Position numbers and translations under genes: made by a program. 23,483 bases of DNA, from positions 1 through 23,483 of the forward strand of contig CANRZQ010000011.1 in the NCBI GenBank assembly GCA_947644475.1, read 5' to 3'. Of this stretch, positions 1 through 7,200 are shown piece by piece. The notes under the pieces are model-generated. The model saw nothing but the letters and a program-made list of their open reading frames with translations, made no database searches and was not told the origin of the DNA. Numbering within the stretch: position 1 is the first letter of the stretch; the number at the start of each line of letters is the position of its first letter. Origin of the DNA: an uncultured Muribaculaceae bacterium. Lineage in GTDB: Bacteria > Bacteroidota > Bacteroidia > Bacteroidales > Muribaculaceae.

Positions 1-1674
1 TCCGGAGCACGCCTCGACTATGCCACACTCGGCTCGATGATTGGCGTGCCGATGGTGCCTGTCGTGTCAAAAACCGGGGAAGGTGTCGACCGCCTTTTCG
101 ATACTATCATTTCGGTATACGAAGGCTCAAACAAGGATGTGCGTCATATCCATGTTAATCTCGACCCTGAAATGGAGAAGATGGTGCGTGTGCTCATCGA
201 CATGCTCAAAGAAGAGCCCGATGTCGACCGTAAGTTTTCTCCGCGTTATATAGCAATAAAGTTGCTCGAACGCGACCCGGAAGCCGAGAATATAGTAAAG
301 GCTGTCGACGGAGGGAATGCCATTCTGGAAGAACGCGACCGGATTCTTGCCAGATACAGGCTTAATGGACGAGAGGACGATATTTCATCAGATATTGCAT
401 CTGAAAAATACGGATTCATTGCCGGAGCATTGGCCGAGACGCTCTCGCGCAGCGAGGAACAGAAAATCTCGTCGACACAGATTATCGACGCCTTTGTCAC
501 AAACAAACTGTTTGGATTCCCGCTGTTCTTTGGCATAATGTTCCTGATATTCTGGGCTACATTTTCCATTGGCCAATATCCTATGGACTGGATTGAGGAA
601 GGTGTAGACTGGCTTAGCCGCACTATAAACAATTTTATGCCCGACGGCATATTAAAAGATATGATTGCCGACGGAATTATCGGCGGGGTCGGCGGTGTGA
701 TAGTATTCCTGCCAAATATCCTGATTCTGTATTTCTGCATCTCGTTTATGGAGGACTCAGGCTATATGGCCCGTGCCGCGTTCATCATGGACAAGGTCAT
801 GCACCGCATAGGGCTTCATGGCAAGTCATTTATACCGCTGATAATGGGTTTCGGTTGCAATGTTCCGGCCATAATGGCCTCTCGCGCCATTGAAAGCCGG
901 TCGAGCCGTATCATAACTATTTTGATAAATCCGTTCATGTCCTGCTCGGCGCGTGTTCCAATCTATGTATTGCTGATAGGGACATTCTTCGAGGCTCATG
1001 CAGCGCTCGTGTTTATGGGGCTTTATTTGTGTGGCATCGCCGTCGCTGTCGTCACCGCACGGCTTTTGCGACGTTTTTATTTCAAGAAAGACGAGACGCC
1101 GTTTGTCATGGAACTGCCACCCTACCGTATTCCTACATTCAAAGCCTCAATGCGGCATACATGGGCCAAAGGCGAGCAATACCTCAAAAAAATGGGAGGC
1201 ATAATACTTGTTGCAAGTATTATTGTATGGGCATTGAACTACTTCCCTCAGTCCACGCCCGACAAGCATCAGGACTCATATCTTGAAATGGCCGGAAAAG
1301 CCATAAACCCTGTCATGGAGCCCCTGGGCTTCCACTGGCGTGCGTCGGTGGCGGCTCTTGCCGGAGTTCCGGCCAAGGAAATCGTAGTATCTACCCTCGG
1401 CGTGCTTTACACCAACGATGAGGCTGTCGACGACGCACGCCTGAGCGCACGGCTCGTTGCACCGTCGTCGGTCACTGGCACCCCCGATTTCACGCCCGCG
1501 GCCGCACTTGCATTTATGGTGTTCATTTTGCTTTACTGTCCGTGCATAGCCACGGTTACAGCCATAGTGCGTGAGACCGGTTCGTGGAAATACGGGCTGT
1601 TCTCAATATTGTACAATACGGCAGTGGCCTGGATTATAGCGTTTGCCGCCTACCGTATCGCCCTGCTTGTTTAG
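1..1674 (+). CDS. feoB: Ferrous iron transport protein B (FeoB), 5' truncated by window edge
   Basis: FeoB is the inner-membrane Fe(II) transporter with a cytosolic N-terminal GTPase domain. The reading frame is open from base 1, so the ATG at 37 is internal and the gene starts upstream of the window. The 557 visible codons begin at the end of the G domain (GVPMVPVVSKTGEG). A soluble helical spacer follows, then the membrane domain with the family signatures GFGCNVPAIMASR, NPFMSCSARVPIYVLL and, near the C-terminus, CPCIATVTAIVRETGSWKY. These Cys-containing gate motifs are diagnostic. The frame runs undisturbed to TAG at 1672. A hairpin terminator follows 26 bases later, so the gene ends its transcription unit. 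The GTP-binding P-loop cannot be assessed here. Confidence 0.97.
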   Translation, partial: SGARLDYATLGSMIGVPMVPVVSKTGEGVDRLFDTIISVYEGSNKDVRHIHVNLDPEMEKMVRVLIDMLKEEPDVDRKFSPRYIAIKLLERDPEAENIVKAVDGGNAILEERDRILARYRLNGREDDISSDIASEKYGFIAGALAETLSRSEEQKISSTQIIDAFVTNKLFGFPLFFGIMFLIFWATFSIGQYPMDWIEEGVDWLSRTINNFMPDGILKDMIADGIIGGVGGVIVFLPNILILYFCISFMEDSGYMARAAFIMDKVMHRIGLHGKSFIPLIMGFGCNVPAIMASRAIESRSSRIITILINPFMSCSARVPIYVLLIGTFFEAHAALVFMGLYLCGIAVAVVTARLLRRFYFKKDETPFVMELPPYRIPTFKASMRHTWAKGEQYLKKMGGIILVASIIVWALNYFPQSTPDKHQDSYLEMAGKAINPVMEPLGFHWRASVAALAGVPAKEIVVSTLGVLYTNDEAVDDARLSARLVAPSSVTGTPDFTPAAALAFMVFILLYCPCIATVTAIVRETGSWKYGLFSILYNTAVAWIIAFAAYRIALLV

Positions 1675-1700
1675 ACTTAGCAAGGAATTAATATATCAGA

Positions 1701-1739
1701 ATGGGCATGATTTTTGCGGTCATGCCCATTTTATTTTTT
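1701..1739 (+). terminator. Intrinsic terminator after feoB
   Basis: A 10-bp perfect stem (atgggcatga at 1701-1710 with tcatgcccat at 1720-1729) encloses a 9-base loop and is followed directly by a T-rich tract broken by one A. It lies just downstream of the feoB stop codon and matches a rho-independent terminator. Confidence 0.9.
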
Positions 1740-1763
1740 CAAGATATATTTTTTACATAAAAA

Positions 1764-1795
1764 TTTGCATTAATGATAAAATAGATTTATCTTTG
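1764..1795 (+). promoter_or_regulatory. Bacteroidota-type promoter for the RING/TerD-like gene
   Basis: TTTG at 1764-1767, a 20-base spacer and TATCTTTG at 1788-1795 match the Bacteroidota primary sigma consensus (-33 TTTG, -7 TAnnTTTG). Transcription should begin near 1800-1803, leaving an untranslated leader of about 100 bases if the ATG at 1903 is the start. Confidence 0.75.
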
Positions 1796-1801
1796 CAATC
1801 C

Positions 1802-1881
1802 GACCGGCCAAGTAAAACTTACTTCGTTTTCAAATGGAAAAATCATTTTTCAGTTTTACGATTGCCGGTCTTTTATTTTAT
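1802..1881 (+). promoter_or_regulatory. Structured 5' leader, terminator-like (possible attenuator)
   Basis: Three nested complementary pairs sit in the first 70 bases of the predicted transcript. The outer pair is gaccggc (1802-1808) with gccggtc (1864-1870). The middle pair is gtaaaac (1812-1818) with gttttac (1853-1859). The inner pair is gaaaaa (1837-1842) with tttttc (1846-1851). They stack into one long interrupted helix, and a T-rich tract (ttttatttta, 1871-1880) follows the outer arm at once. This looks like an intrinsic terminator placed inside a 5' leader, as in attenuation, or like the end of a small leader RNA. No known riboswitch class is recognised. The pairing is directly visible; the regulatory role is inferred. 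Confidence 0.5.
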
Positions 1882-1902
1882 CCTCTCTTTCTGTTTCCAG
1901 CC

Positions 1903-4197
1903 ATGAACAAATCCCTTGCAAAAGTAGCCCTGCGCCTCGGAGCTATCTATGTAGAGAATCCTGTCGAGACACCCGATTCCACTCTATTGCGCCTTTCCAC
2001 AATTACCGCACTGACGCAACTTAACGAACGTGGATTTATACTCGACGAAAAAGCCCTCCGGCAATTCAATATGATGCCGGTTGAGGACCAGGCCGCTATT
2101 CTTGAAACAATAAACGATGTGTACAATCTTGACATGAACTGGACTCCCCTTGTGCGAGGGTGGCAAGAGCCGACAGGAGAATCAGCCGTCGACCATCTTC
2201 TTGTTGCCTTCGCCAATATATTGGCTGATAGCGGTGATGAAGTCAAAGGTACGCGTCTGGAATGTGGGCATCTTATTCCCGACGGCACATTTGACCTGTC
2301 GCGTTATAATGGCTGCCCTTTCTGCGGCCGTCCTTTCGTATTGCATCCGGGTTTCACATTCCTCGGGCAAGGCAGCAAGAAAAAGGAACTTACCATGCTT
2401 TCTCGCTCCGACCTTGAAATCCGGATGAAGGAAGCCATTGGCACAAACGCGCTTCTCGACGCTACATGGCGCGAGATTTTAGGCATTTTAATCGAGGAGC
2501 TGCCCTTTACAGAGCCTATGCCGGAAATTCCTGTAAAGGAAAACGCTATGATTGTGGCCAAATATTTAATGGCTCGGCAAGGCATTGATGCTCTTCGGCC
2601 ATATATCAAGGACCCGTCGGATTTGCTGCGTTTCATATGGTTCGTCAAAACCGACGAGTTGAGGGTGATACGTCCGCGCACCTTGGAAAATCAGATGTGG
2701 AACACACTCGGGCGTTTTGGATTCCGTCAATCAATCGAAGATACAAAGCAAAAAATTGAAGATGCGCGTCAGCAACGTCTGCTTAAATTCAATCGCCGCG
2801 AATGCCGCTTTGCAGCCGACATGCTCAATGGCTGTCATCTTTCTGTCGAGGCGATGTGCGAGCAGATGAATCCCTTCCGTGAGATGTGGGTGCGGGTCAT
2901 ACGCGCGCTCCGACTCACTGAATTTGCCCGGCGCAAAGGCTACGGCAAATTGCGCGCCCTCCTCGACAAATTCTATCGCAAGGATTATTACACGGCAGAA
3001 GGCGAGGTGAACCGCGCTCTTAAAGCATATGATTTCGACGAGGCAATGGCCATACTCAAAGGCCGGCCCGGCTTGTTTGCCCGTCATTTGTTCGCTCTGA
3101 TGCTTCGTTTCGGACATGAAAGGGTTGTCGCCGAATTCTGCACAATAGCAGATAAACTGCCGTTGCGCATGCTCATGGGGCTTACGCAAAACGCAGAAAA
3201 ATATTTCCGGGAGCAAAATAAATGGCGTGAGATACGCACTATTACAGGCGTAAAAAAATATATTTTAGCAGATAGACGCGTGATGGGCATGACCGACGAC
3301 GAACGCATATCTGCGGTTGCTCTCATAAATAAAATAATAGAGCCGGCGCTTAAAGAAATATATGCCCTCAACCCGAAGCCTGGAAGGAAAATGTATATCT
3401 CTCCGGAATTGGGCCTCATGACGCTGCCTTTGGGCGCACGGTCGGATATGATTCAAGACGTGATGGCTGTAAATCCCGGTAGTGTCTTCCCGGTGGCGGG
3501 AGATAAGGTGCGCCTGTTCCTCCACTGGGGAAAAGGGCTGCCTGCACAGGAGATAGACTTAGACCTAAGCGCAGCGTTGCTCGGCGAGTCGGACATCAGA
3601 GGCTATTGCGCTTTTTTCTCTCTGTCGACATACGGCACCCTTCATTCAGGCGATATGCGCGAATTCCCCGACTATGTCGGCACAGCCGAATTTGTCGAAC
3701 TTGATATTCCTAAATTGCAAGAAATAGGCATCTGCAAGGTGGTTTTCTTTGCCAATTCTTTTACACCCGGCGCGATACAATGTAATGCCATGATGGGTTG
3801 GATGGCTTCCGAAAACCCGATGACGGTAGATGATGCAACCGGGGTGGCTTTTGACCCCTCCGCCGTGCAATTTATGCTGAAAGTGCCTGATAACATGCTT
3901 GCAAAAGGGCTGCTATTCGGCGTGCTCGACGTTAAGAATCGGGAAGTGACATATATAGAGTCGCCTGTCGACGGCCAGGAAATCGACGACTTAAATTTTA
4001 ATGAGTTCATGGCTGCGATAAATGCCTACAAGCATATGCTTACAGTCGATCGCGCCCTGCGCCTGCTGGCCGAGGCGCGTGGGATGACTGTAATAACAGA
4101 ACTTCCCGCCGACGGCGACCTATCCGGCATAGACATCTACGACCGGAAGTGGGCGCTTGACCGCTCTCGCGTCCTTTCGCTCCTTTTTCCGGGATAA
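1903..4197 (+). CDS. Large RING-like zinc site plus TerD-like domain protein (MXAN_6230/SCO0854-like)
   Basis: The function is unknown. Numbering from the ATG at 1903 (764 residues), a short zinc-binding motif reads CGH...NGCPFCGRPF, with Cys121, His123, Cys138 and Cys141. A long helical middle follows. A TerD-like beta domain covers about residues 534-640 and contains DLDLS and HSGD (581-584). This combination recalls the MXAN_6230/SCO0854 RING-domain family, discussed in connection with tellurium-resistance-type stress systems; I name it from memory of its motifs. Only one zinc site is evident, so it is not a complete cross-brace RING. The frame is open from an in-frame ATG at 1834, but that adds a T-rich hydrophobic stretch lying inside the structured leader. 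I prefer 1903, where conserved-looking sequence begins. No ter-type neighbours are present; it is a single-gene unit. Confidence 0.7.
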   Translation: MNKSLAKVALRLGAIYVENPVETPDSTLLRLSTITALTQLNERGFILDEKALRQFNMMPVEDQAAILETINDVYNLDMNWTPLVRGWQEPTGESAVDHLLVAFANILADSGDEVKGTRLECGHLIPDGTFDLSRYNGCPFCGRPFVLHPGFTFLGQGSKKKELTMLSRSDLEIRMKEAIGTNALLDATWREILGILIEELPFTEPMPEIPVKENAMIVAKYLMARQGIDALRPYIKDPSDLLRFIWFVKTDELRVIRPRTLENQMWNTLGRFGFRQSIEDTKQKIEDARQQRLLKFNRRECRFAADMLNGCHLSVEAMCEQMNPFREMWVRVIRALRLTEFARRKGYGKLRALLDKFYRKDYYTAEGEVNRALKAYDFDEAMAILKGRPGLFARHLFALMLRFGHERVVAEFCTIADKLPLRMLMGLTQNAEKYFREQNKWREIRTITGVKKYILADRRVMGMTDDERISAVALINKIIEPALKEIYALNPKPGRKMYISPELGLMTLPLGARSDMIQDVMAVNPGSVFPVAGDKVRLFLHWGKGLPAQEIDLDLSAALLGESDIRGYCAFFSLSTYGTLHSGDMREFPDYVGTAEFVELDIPKLQEIGICKVVFFANSFTPGAIQCNAMMGWMASENPMTVDDATGVAFDPSAVQFMLKVPDNMLAKGLLFGVLDVKNREVTYIESPVDGQEIDDLNFNEFMAAINAYKHMLTVDRALRLLAEARGMTVITELPADGDLSGIDIYDRKWALDRSRVLSLLFPG

Positions 4198-4202
4198 TTT
4201 TA

Positions 4203-4234
4203 TTTGCGGCAATGGTCGATAATTTGTAAATTTG
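4203..4234 (+). promoter_or_regulatory. Promoter of the legB operon, overlapping the upstream terminator
   Basis: TTTG at 4203-4206, a 20-base spacer and TAAATTTG at 4227-4234 match the Bacteroidota promoter consensus. The predicted transcript starts near 4240, inside the terminator. It therefore lacks the 5' arm and cannot fold the hairpin, leaving a leader of about 47 bases before the ATG at 4288. Confidence 0.7.
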
Positions 4235-4263
4235 CAAGGTTCAATGAACCTTGCAAATTTTTT
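4228..4263 (+). terminator. Terminator with 15-bp perfect stem
   Basis: The arm at 4228-4242 pairs perfectly with 4246-4260 around a 3-base loop (aat), and the stem ends in a run of six T (4258-4263). It terminates the RING/TerD-like gene. Its 5' arm overlaps the -7 box of the next promoter. Confidence 0.93.
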
Positions 4264-4287
4264 ATGCAATTCATAAATTAGACTTAG

Positions 4288-5277
4288 ATGATTGATAAAA
4301 ATAAAGTAGTTGTGGTCACCGGCGCCGACGGATTCATCGGATCGCATCTCACCGAAATGCTTCTCGGCGAAGGCTACCGTGTTCGTGCCCTCTCACAGTA
4401 TAACTCTTTCAACTACTGGGGCTGGCTTGAAGACGTTCACAGCGACCGCCTTGAAGTGGTGTGCGGCGATGTGCGCGACCCGAATTTCTGCCGTGAACTC
4501 TGCCGTGACGCAGGCACGGTGTTTCATCTTGCCGCACTTATAGCGATACCATATAGTTACATCGCGCCTGATTCGTATGTGGCGACAAACATCAACGGCA
4601 CGCTCAACATGTGCCAAGCCGCCCGCGACTGCGGCGTCGACCGGCTTGTCGTAACGTCAACATCAGAAGTTTACGGCACGGCACAGTATGTTCCCATCGA
4701 TGAGAAGCATCCGCGCCAGCCGCAGTCGCCATATTCGGCCACAAAGATAGGCGCAGACGCGATAGCGGAGAGTTTCTTCAATGCCTTCAAACTCGAAGTG
4801 GTGATAGCGCGTCCGTTCAACACCTATGGCCCGCGCCAGAGCGCCCGCGCCATCATTCCCACAATCATATCCCAGATTGCCAATGGAGAGCGTCGCATAA
4901 AAGTCGGCGACCTGTCCCCCACCCGTGATTTCAATTTCGTCACAGACACCTGCCGAGGCTTTATCGCCCTTGCCAATGCCGACGGGATAGCAGGACGCAA
5001 CATCAACATTGCTACCGGCACGGAAGTATCCATGGCCGACACTTTGGCTCTTATTGCCGAACTTATGGACGCTGATGTCACATATGAAGTGGATCCTGCA
5101 AGGCTGCGCCCCGGCAAGAGCGAGGTGTTCCGCCTTTGCGGCGACAATAGTCTGATAACAGAACTCACCGGATGGCATCCGCAGATTTCGCTCCGCGAGG
5201 GCCTGAATCGCACAATCAACTGGTTTATTAAGCCGGAAAATCTTGCAAAATACAAAAGCAACATATACAACCGATGA
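4288..5277 (+). CDS. legB: LegB-type NAD-dependent sugar-nucleotide 4,6-dehydratase
   Basis: This is an extended short-chain dehydrogenase. Enzymes of this type remove water from an NDP-N-acetylhexosamine to give a 4-keto-6-deoxy sugar; LegB acts on GDP-GlcNAc in the legionaminic acid pathway. The Rossmann motif TGADGFIGSH is at residues 11-20, the active-site serine region STSEVYG at 124-130, and the YxxxK pair is Tyr149/Lys153. RPFNTYGPRQ (175-184) is the family substrate loop. The segment YNSFNYWGWLEDV (38-50) is characteristic of the LegB group as I recall it. The length of 329 residues is normal. It is the first gene of a four-gene operon and overlaps the next gene by four bases (ATGA). 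The exact nucleotide carrier, GDP or UDP, cannot be read from the sequence. Confidence 0.85.
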   Translation: MIDKNKVVVVTGADGFIGSHLTEMLLGEGYRVRALSQYNSFNYWGWLEDVHSDRLEVVCGDVRDPNFCRELCRDAGTVFHLAALIAIPYSYIAPDSYVATNINGTLNMCQAARDCGVDRLVVTSTSEVYGTAQYVPIDEKHPRQPQSPYSATKIGADAIAESFFNAFKLEVVIARPFNTYGPRQSARAIIPTIISQIANGERRIKVGDLSPTRDFNFVTDTCRGFIALANADGIAGRNINIATGTEVSMADTLALIAELMDADVTYEVDPARLRPGKSEVFRLCGDNSLITELTGWHPQISLREGLNRTINWFIKPENLAKYKSNIYNR

Positions 5278-6191
5278 ATATATTATTTTTAGGAGGTGGC
5301 AAACGCGTGTCGATGGCACGCCTGTTCAAGCGTGCGGGAGCCACAAAAATCGTCAGTTATGAGGGCACGACACACTCTCCGATATCAATAGAGGGCAAAG
5401 TGATTGCCGGGCTGCGCTGGTCCGACCCCAACGTTGTCGACGATTTGGCCCGTGTGTGCCGTGATGAGAAAATAGACGTGATTGTCCCGTTTGTCGACGG
5501 AGCAGTGGCAGTGGCTGCACGCCTGGCACAAGAGACCGGAATCTTCGCCCCTGTATGCACACCCGCACAAGCCGAGGCGATGTTCGACAAAATAGAGGCT
5601 TCACGTATTTTCGCCGAAGCCGACATGCCAATACCTCAATCATATTCCCCCGACAGCGACATTACCAAATGGATTGCAAAGCCTCGTCATGGGTCTGCAT
5701 CGAAAGGTATAGAAATAATCGATACGCCCGACCAACTTTGCCGCGTGCTCGAGCATGCCGGCGATTTTATCGTGCAGGAACGTATCGACCATCGGGACGA
5801 ATACACTGTCGATTGCTATGTCAGCGTAAAATCCGGCGAGCCTCTTGCCATTGTGCCCCGCAAACGCATTGAGGTTTCCGGCGGAGAGGTAGTCCGTACG
5901 GAAACAGTGATTTTCCCTGAGATAGTTGACCTTACTCGCCGTGTGCTTTCTGCCACCGGTCTTCGCGGAGCCGTGACCGTGCAGTTTATTCACGACCTTG
6001 ATGCCAACCGGTGTCTACTCATGGAAATAAACCCGCGCCTTGGCGGAGGAGCCGTATGCTCGGTCCTGGCTCAGGCCGACATCCCGGCACTGATTTTGGC
6101 CGAGGCAAAAGGCGAGACGCCACATTTCATCACTTACCGCCCCTATACTGAAATCGCAAGATACCCACAGGAAGTGGCATTCTTCAATTAG
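5274..6191 (+). CDS. ATP-grasp domain carboxylate-amine ligase, substrate unknown
   Basis: ATP-grasp enzymes activate a carboxylate as an acyl-phosphate and join it to an amine, thiol or similar group. A pre-ATP-grasp fold comes first (MNILFLGGGKR at the N-terminus; VPFVDGAV at 71-78). The ATP-grasp core follows, with FDK at 104-106, the nucleotide lysine in AKPRHGSASKG (135-145), VQERI (167-171) and the metal-binding signature MEINPRLGGG (250-259). The fold resembles the carbamoyl-phosphate-synthase-large-chain group. The length is 305 residues. It starts within the legB stop codon and lies 11 bases before the nonulosonate synthase gene, so translation is probably coupled. I infer that its substrate belongs to the same sugar pathway, possibly an amino-acid or carboxylate decoration, but nothing in the sequence fixes this. 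Confidence 0.85.
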   Translation: MNILFLGGGKRVSMARLFKRAGATKIVSYEGTTHSPISIEGKVIAGLRWSDPNVVDDLARVCRDEKIDVIVPFVDGAVAVAARLAQETGIFAPVCTPAQAEAMFDKIEASRIFAEADMPIPQSYSPDSDITKWIAKPRHGSASKGIEIIDTPDQLCRVLEHAGDFIVQERIDHRDEYTVDCYVSVKSGEPLAIVPRKRIEVSGGEVVRTETVIFPEIVDLTRRVLSATGLRGAVTVQFIHDLDANRCLLMEINPRLGGGAVCSVLAQADIPALILAEAKGETPHFITYRPYTEIARYPQEVAFFN

Positions 6192-6202
6192 CATACATTA
6201 TT

Positions 6203-7198
6203 ATGATAATAATAGCAGAAGCCGGAGTGAACCATAATGGTAATTTTGAACTTGCGGCAAAAATGATCGATGCCGCCGCACAGGCCGGCGCCGATTATGT
6301 GAAATTTCAGACTGCTGTTCCCGAGCGTGTTATTTCGTCCATAGCGCCCAAGGCCGAATATCAGAAAGAAACCACCGGTTCCGAGCAAAGCCAGCTCGAA
6401 ATGTGCAAGGCCATCCATCTTCCCCTGGCAGACTATGCCCGGCTTGCCGAACTATGCCGTCGACGTGGAATAGGCTTCATGAGCACGCCTTTCGACCTTG
6501 AATCCATCGACTGTCTGGCCGCTCTCGACATGGATTACTGGAAAATACCATCCGGCGAGATTACCAATCTGCCATATCTGCGCAAGATTGGAGCACGTGG
6601 CGAACGTGTGATAATGTCGACAGGCATGTCTACTCTCGACGAGGTGGAAGAGGCTGTGAAGGTGCTTGAAGAAAGTGGCACTCCACGGGCAAACATCATA
6701 CTTCTGCACTGCACCACTCAATACCCCACTCCATATGAAGATGTGAATCTGCGCGCAATGAAAGCCCTTGAAAAACTTGGTTGCGCAGGAGTGGGTTACA
6801 GCGACCACACCTGCGGAATTGAGGTGCCTGTGGCAGCGGCAGCACTCGGGGCTGTGGTAATAGAAAAGCACTTTACTCTCGACAAGACTCTGCCGGGACC
6901 TGATCATCGTGCTTCTCTCGATCCGGCCGAACTGACGGAAATGGTGTCTGCTGTGCGTCATATCGAGATGGCTCTCGGCTCGGGAGAAAAAGTTGTGGCC
7001 GAAACCGAGCGCCCAAATATCGAGGTTGCCCGTAAAAGCATTGTCGCCGCGCGTGATATAGAACAAGGTGAGGTCTTTACCGAAGAAAACATCACAGTGA
7101 AACGCCCCGGCTCGGGAATCTCCCCCATGCAGTGGGACGCTGTGATAGGCCAAAGAGCCAAACGCGCTTTTGCTTACGACCACTTGATTGAAATTTGA
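6203..7198 (+). CDS. neuB: NeuB/LegI family nonulosonic acid synthase
   Basis: The family condenses phosphoenolpyruvate with an N-acetylmannosamine-type sugar to make a nine-carbon sialic-acid-like sugar. The TIM-barrel catalytic domain shows AEAGVNHNG (5-13), KFQT (34-37), KIPSGEITN (114-122), GYSDHTCG (198-205), EKHFTLD (221-227) and PGPDHRASLD (231-240). A C-terminal SAF (antifreeze-like) domain covers about 277-331 and contains KRPGSGISP (300-308). The length of 331 residues is normal. With LegB two genes upstream, the diacetyl-legionaminate synthase role (LegI) is more likely than N-acetylneuraminate synthase, but the two cannot be separated by eye. A regulator gene begins two bases after the stop codon. 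No aminotransferase, epimerase or CMP-transferase for this pathway lies in the window. Confidence 0.93.
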   Translation: MIIIAEAGVNHNGNFELAAKMIDAAAQAGADYVKFQTAVPERVISSIAPKAEYQKETTGSEQSQLEMCKAIHLPLADYARLAELCRRRGIGFMSTPFDLESIDCLAALDMDYWKIPSGEITNLPYLRKIGARGERVIMSTGMSTLDEVEEAVKVLEESGTPRANIILLHCTTQYPTPYEDVNLRAMKALEKLGCAGVGYSDHTCGIEVPVAAAALGAVVIEKHFTLDKTLPGPDHRASLDPAELTEMVSAVRHIEMALGSGEKVVAETERPNIEVARKSIVAARDIEQGEVFTEENITVKRPGSGISPMQWDAVIGQRAKRAFAYDHLIEI

Positions 7199-7200
7199 TT

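Noticed and set aside
1834..1902. In-frame 23-residue hydrophobic N-terminal extension of the RING/TerD-like protein, which could be read as a signal peptide
   Set aside because: Its hydrophobicity comes from the T-rich leader. It overlaps the structured element, and a RING/TerD protein is expected in the cytosol.
6452..7183. 243-codon minus-strand frame inside neuB
   Set aside because: It is a shadow frame opposite a gene with complete NeuB motifs; its His/Ser-rich translation matches nothing recognisable.
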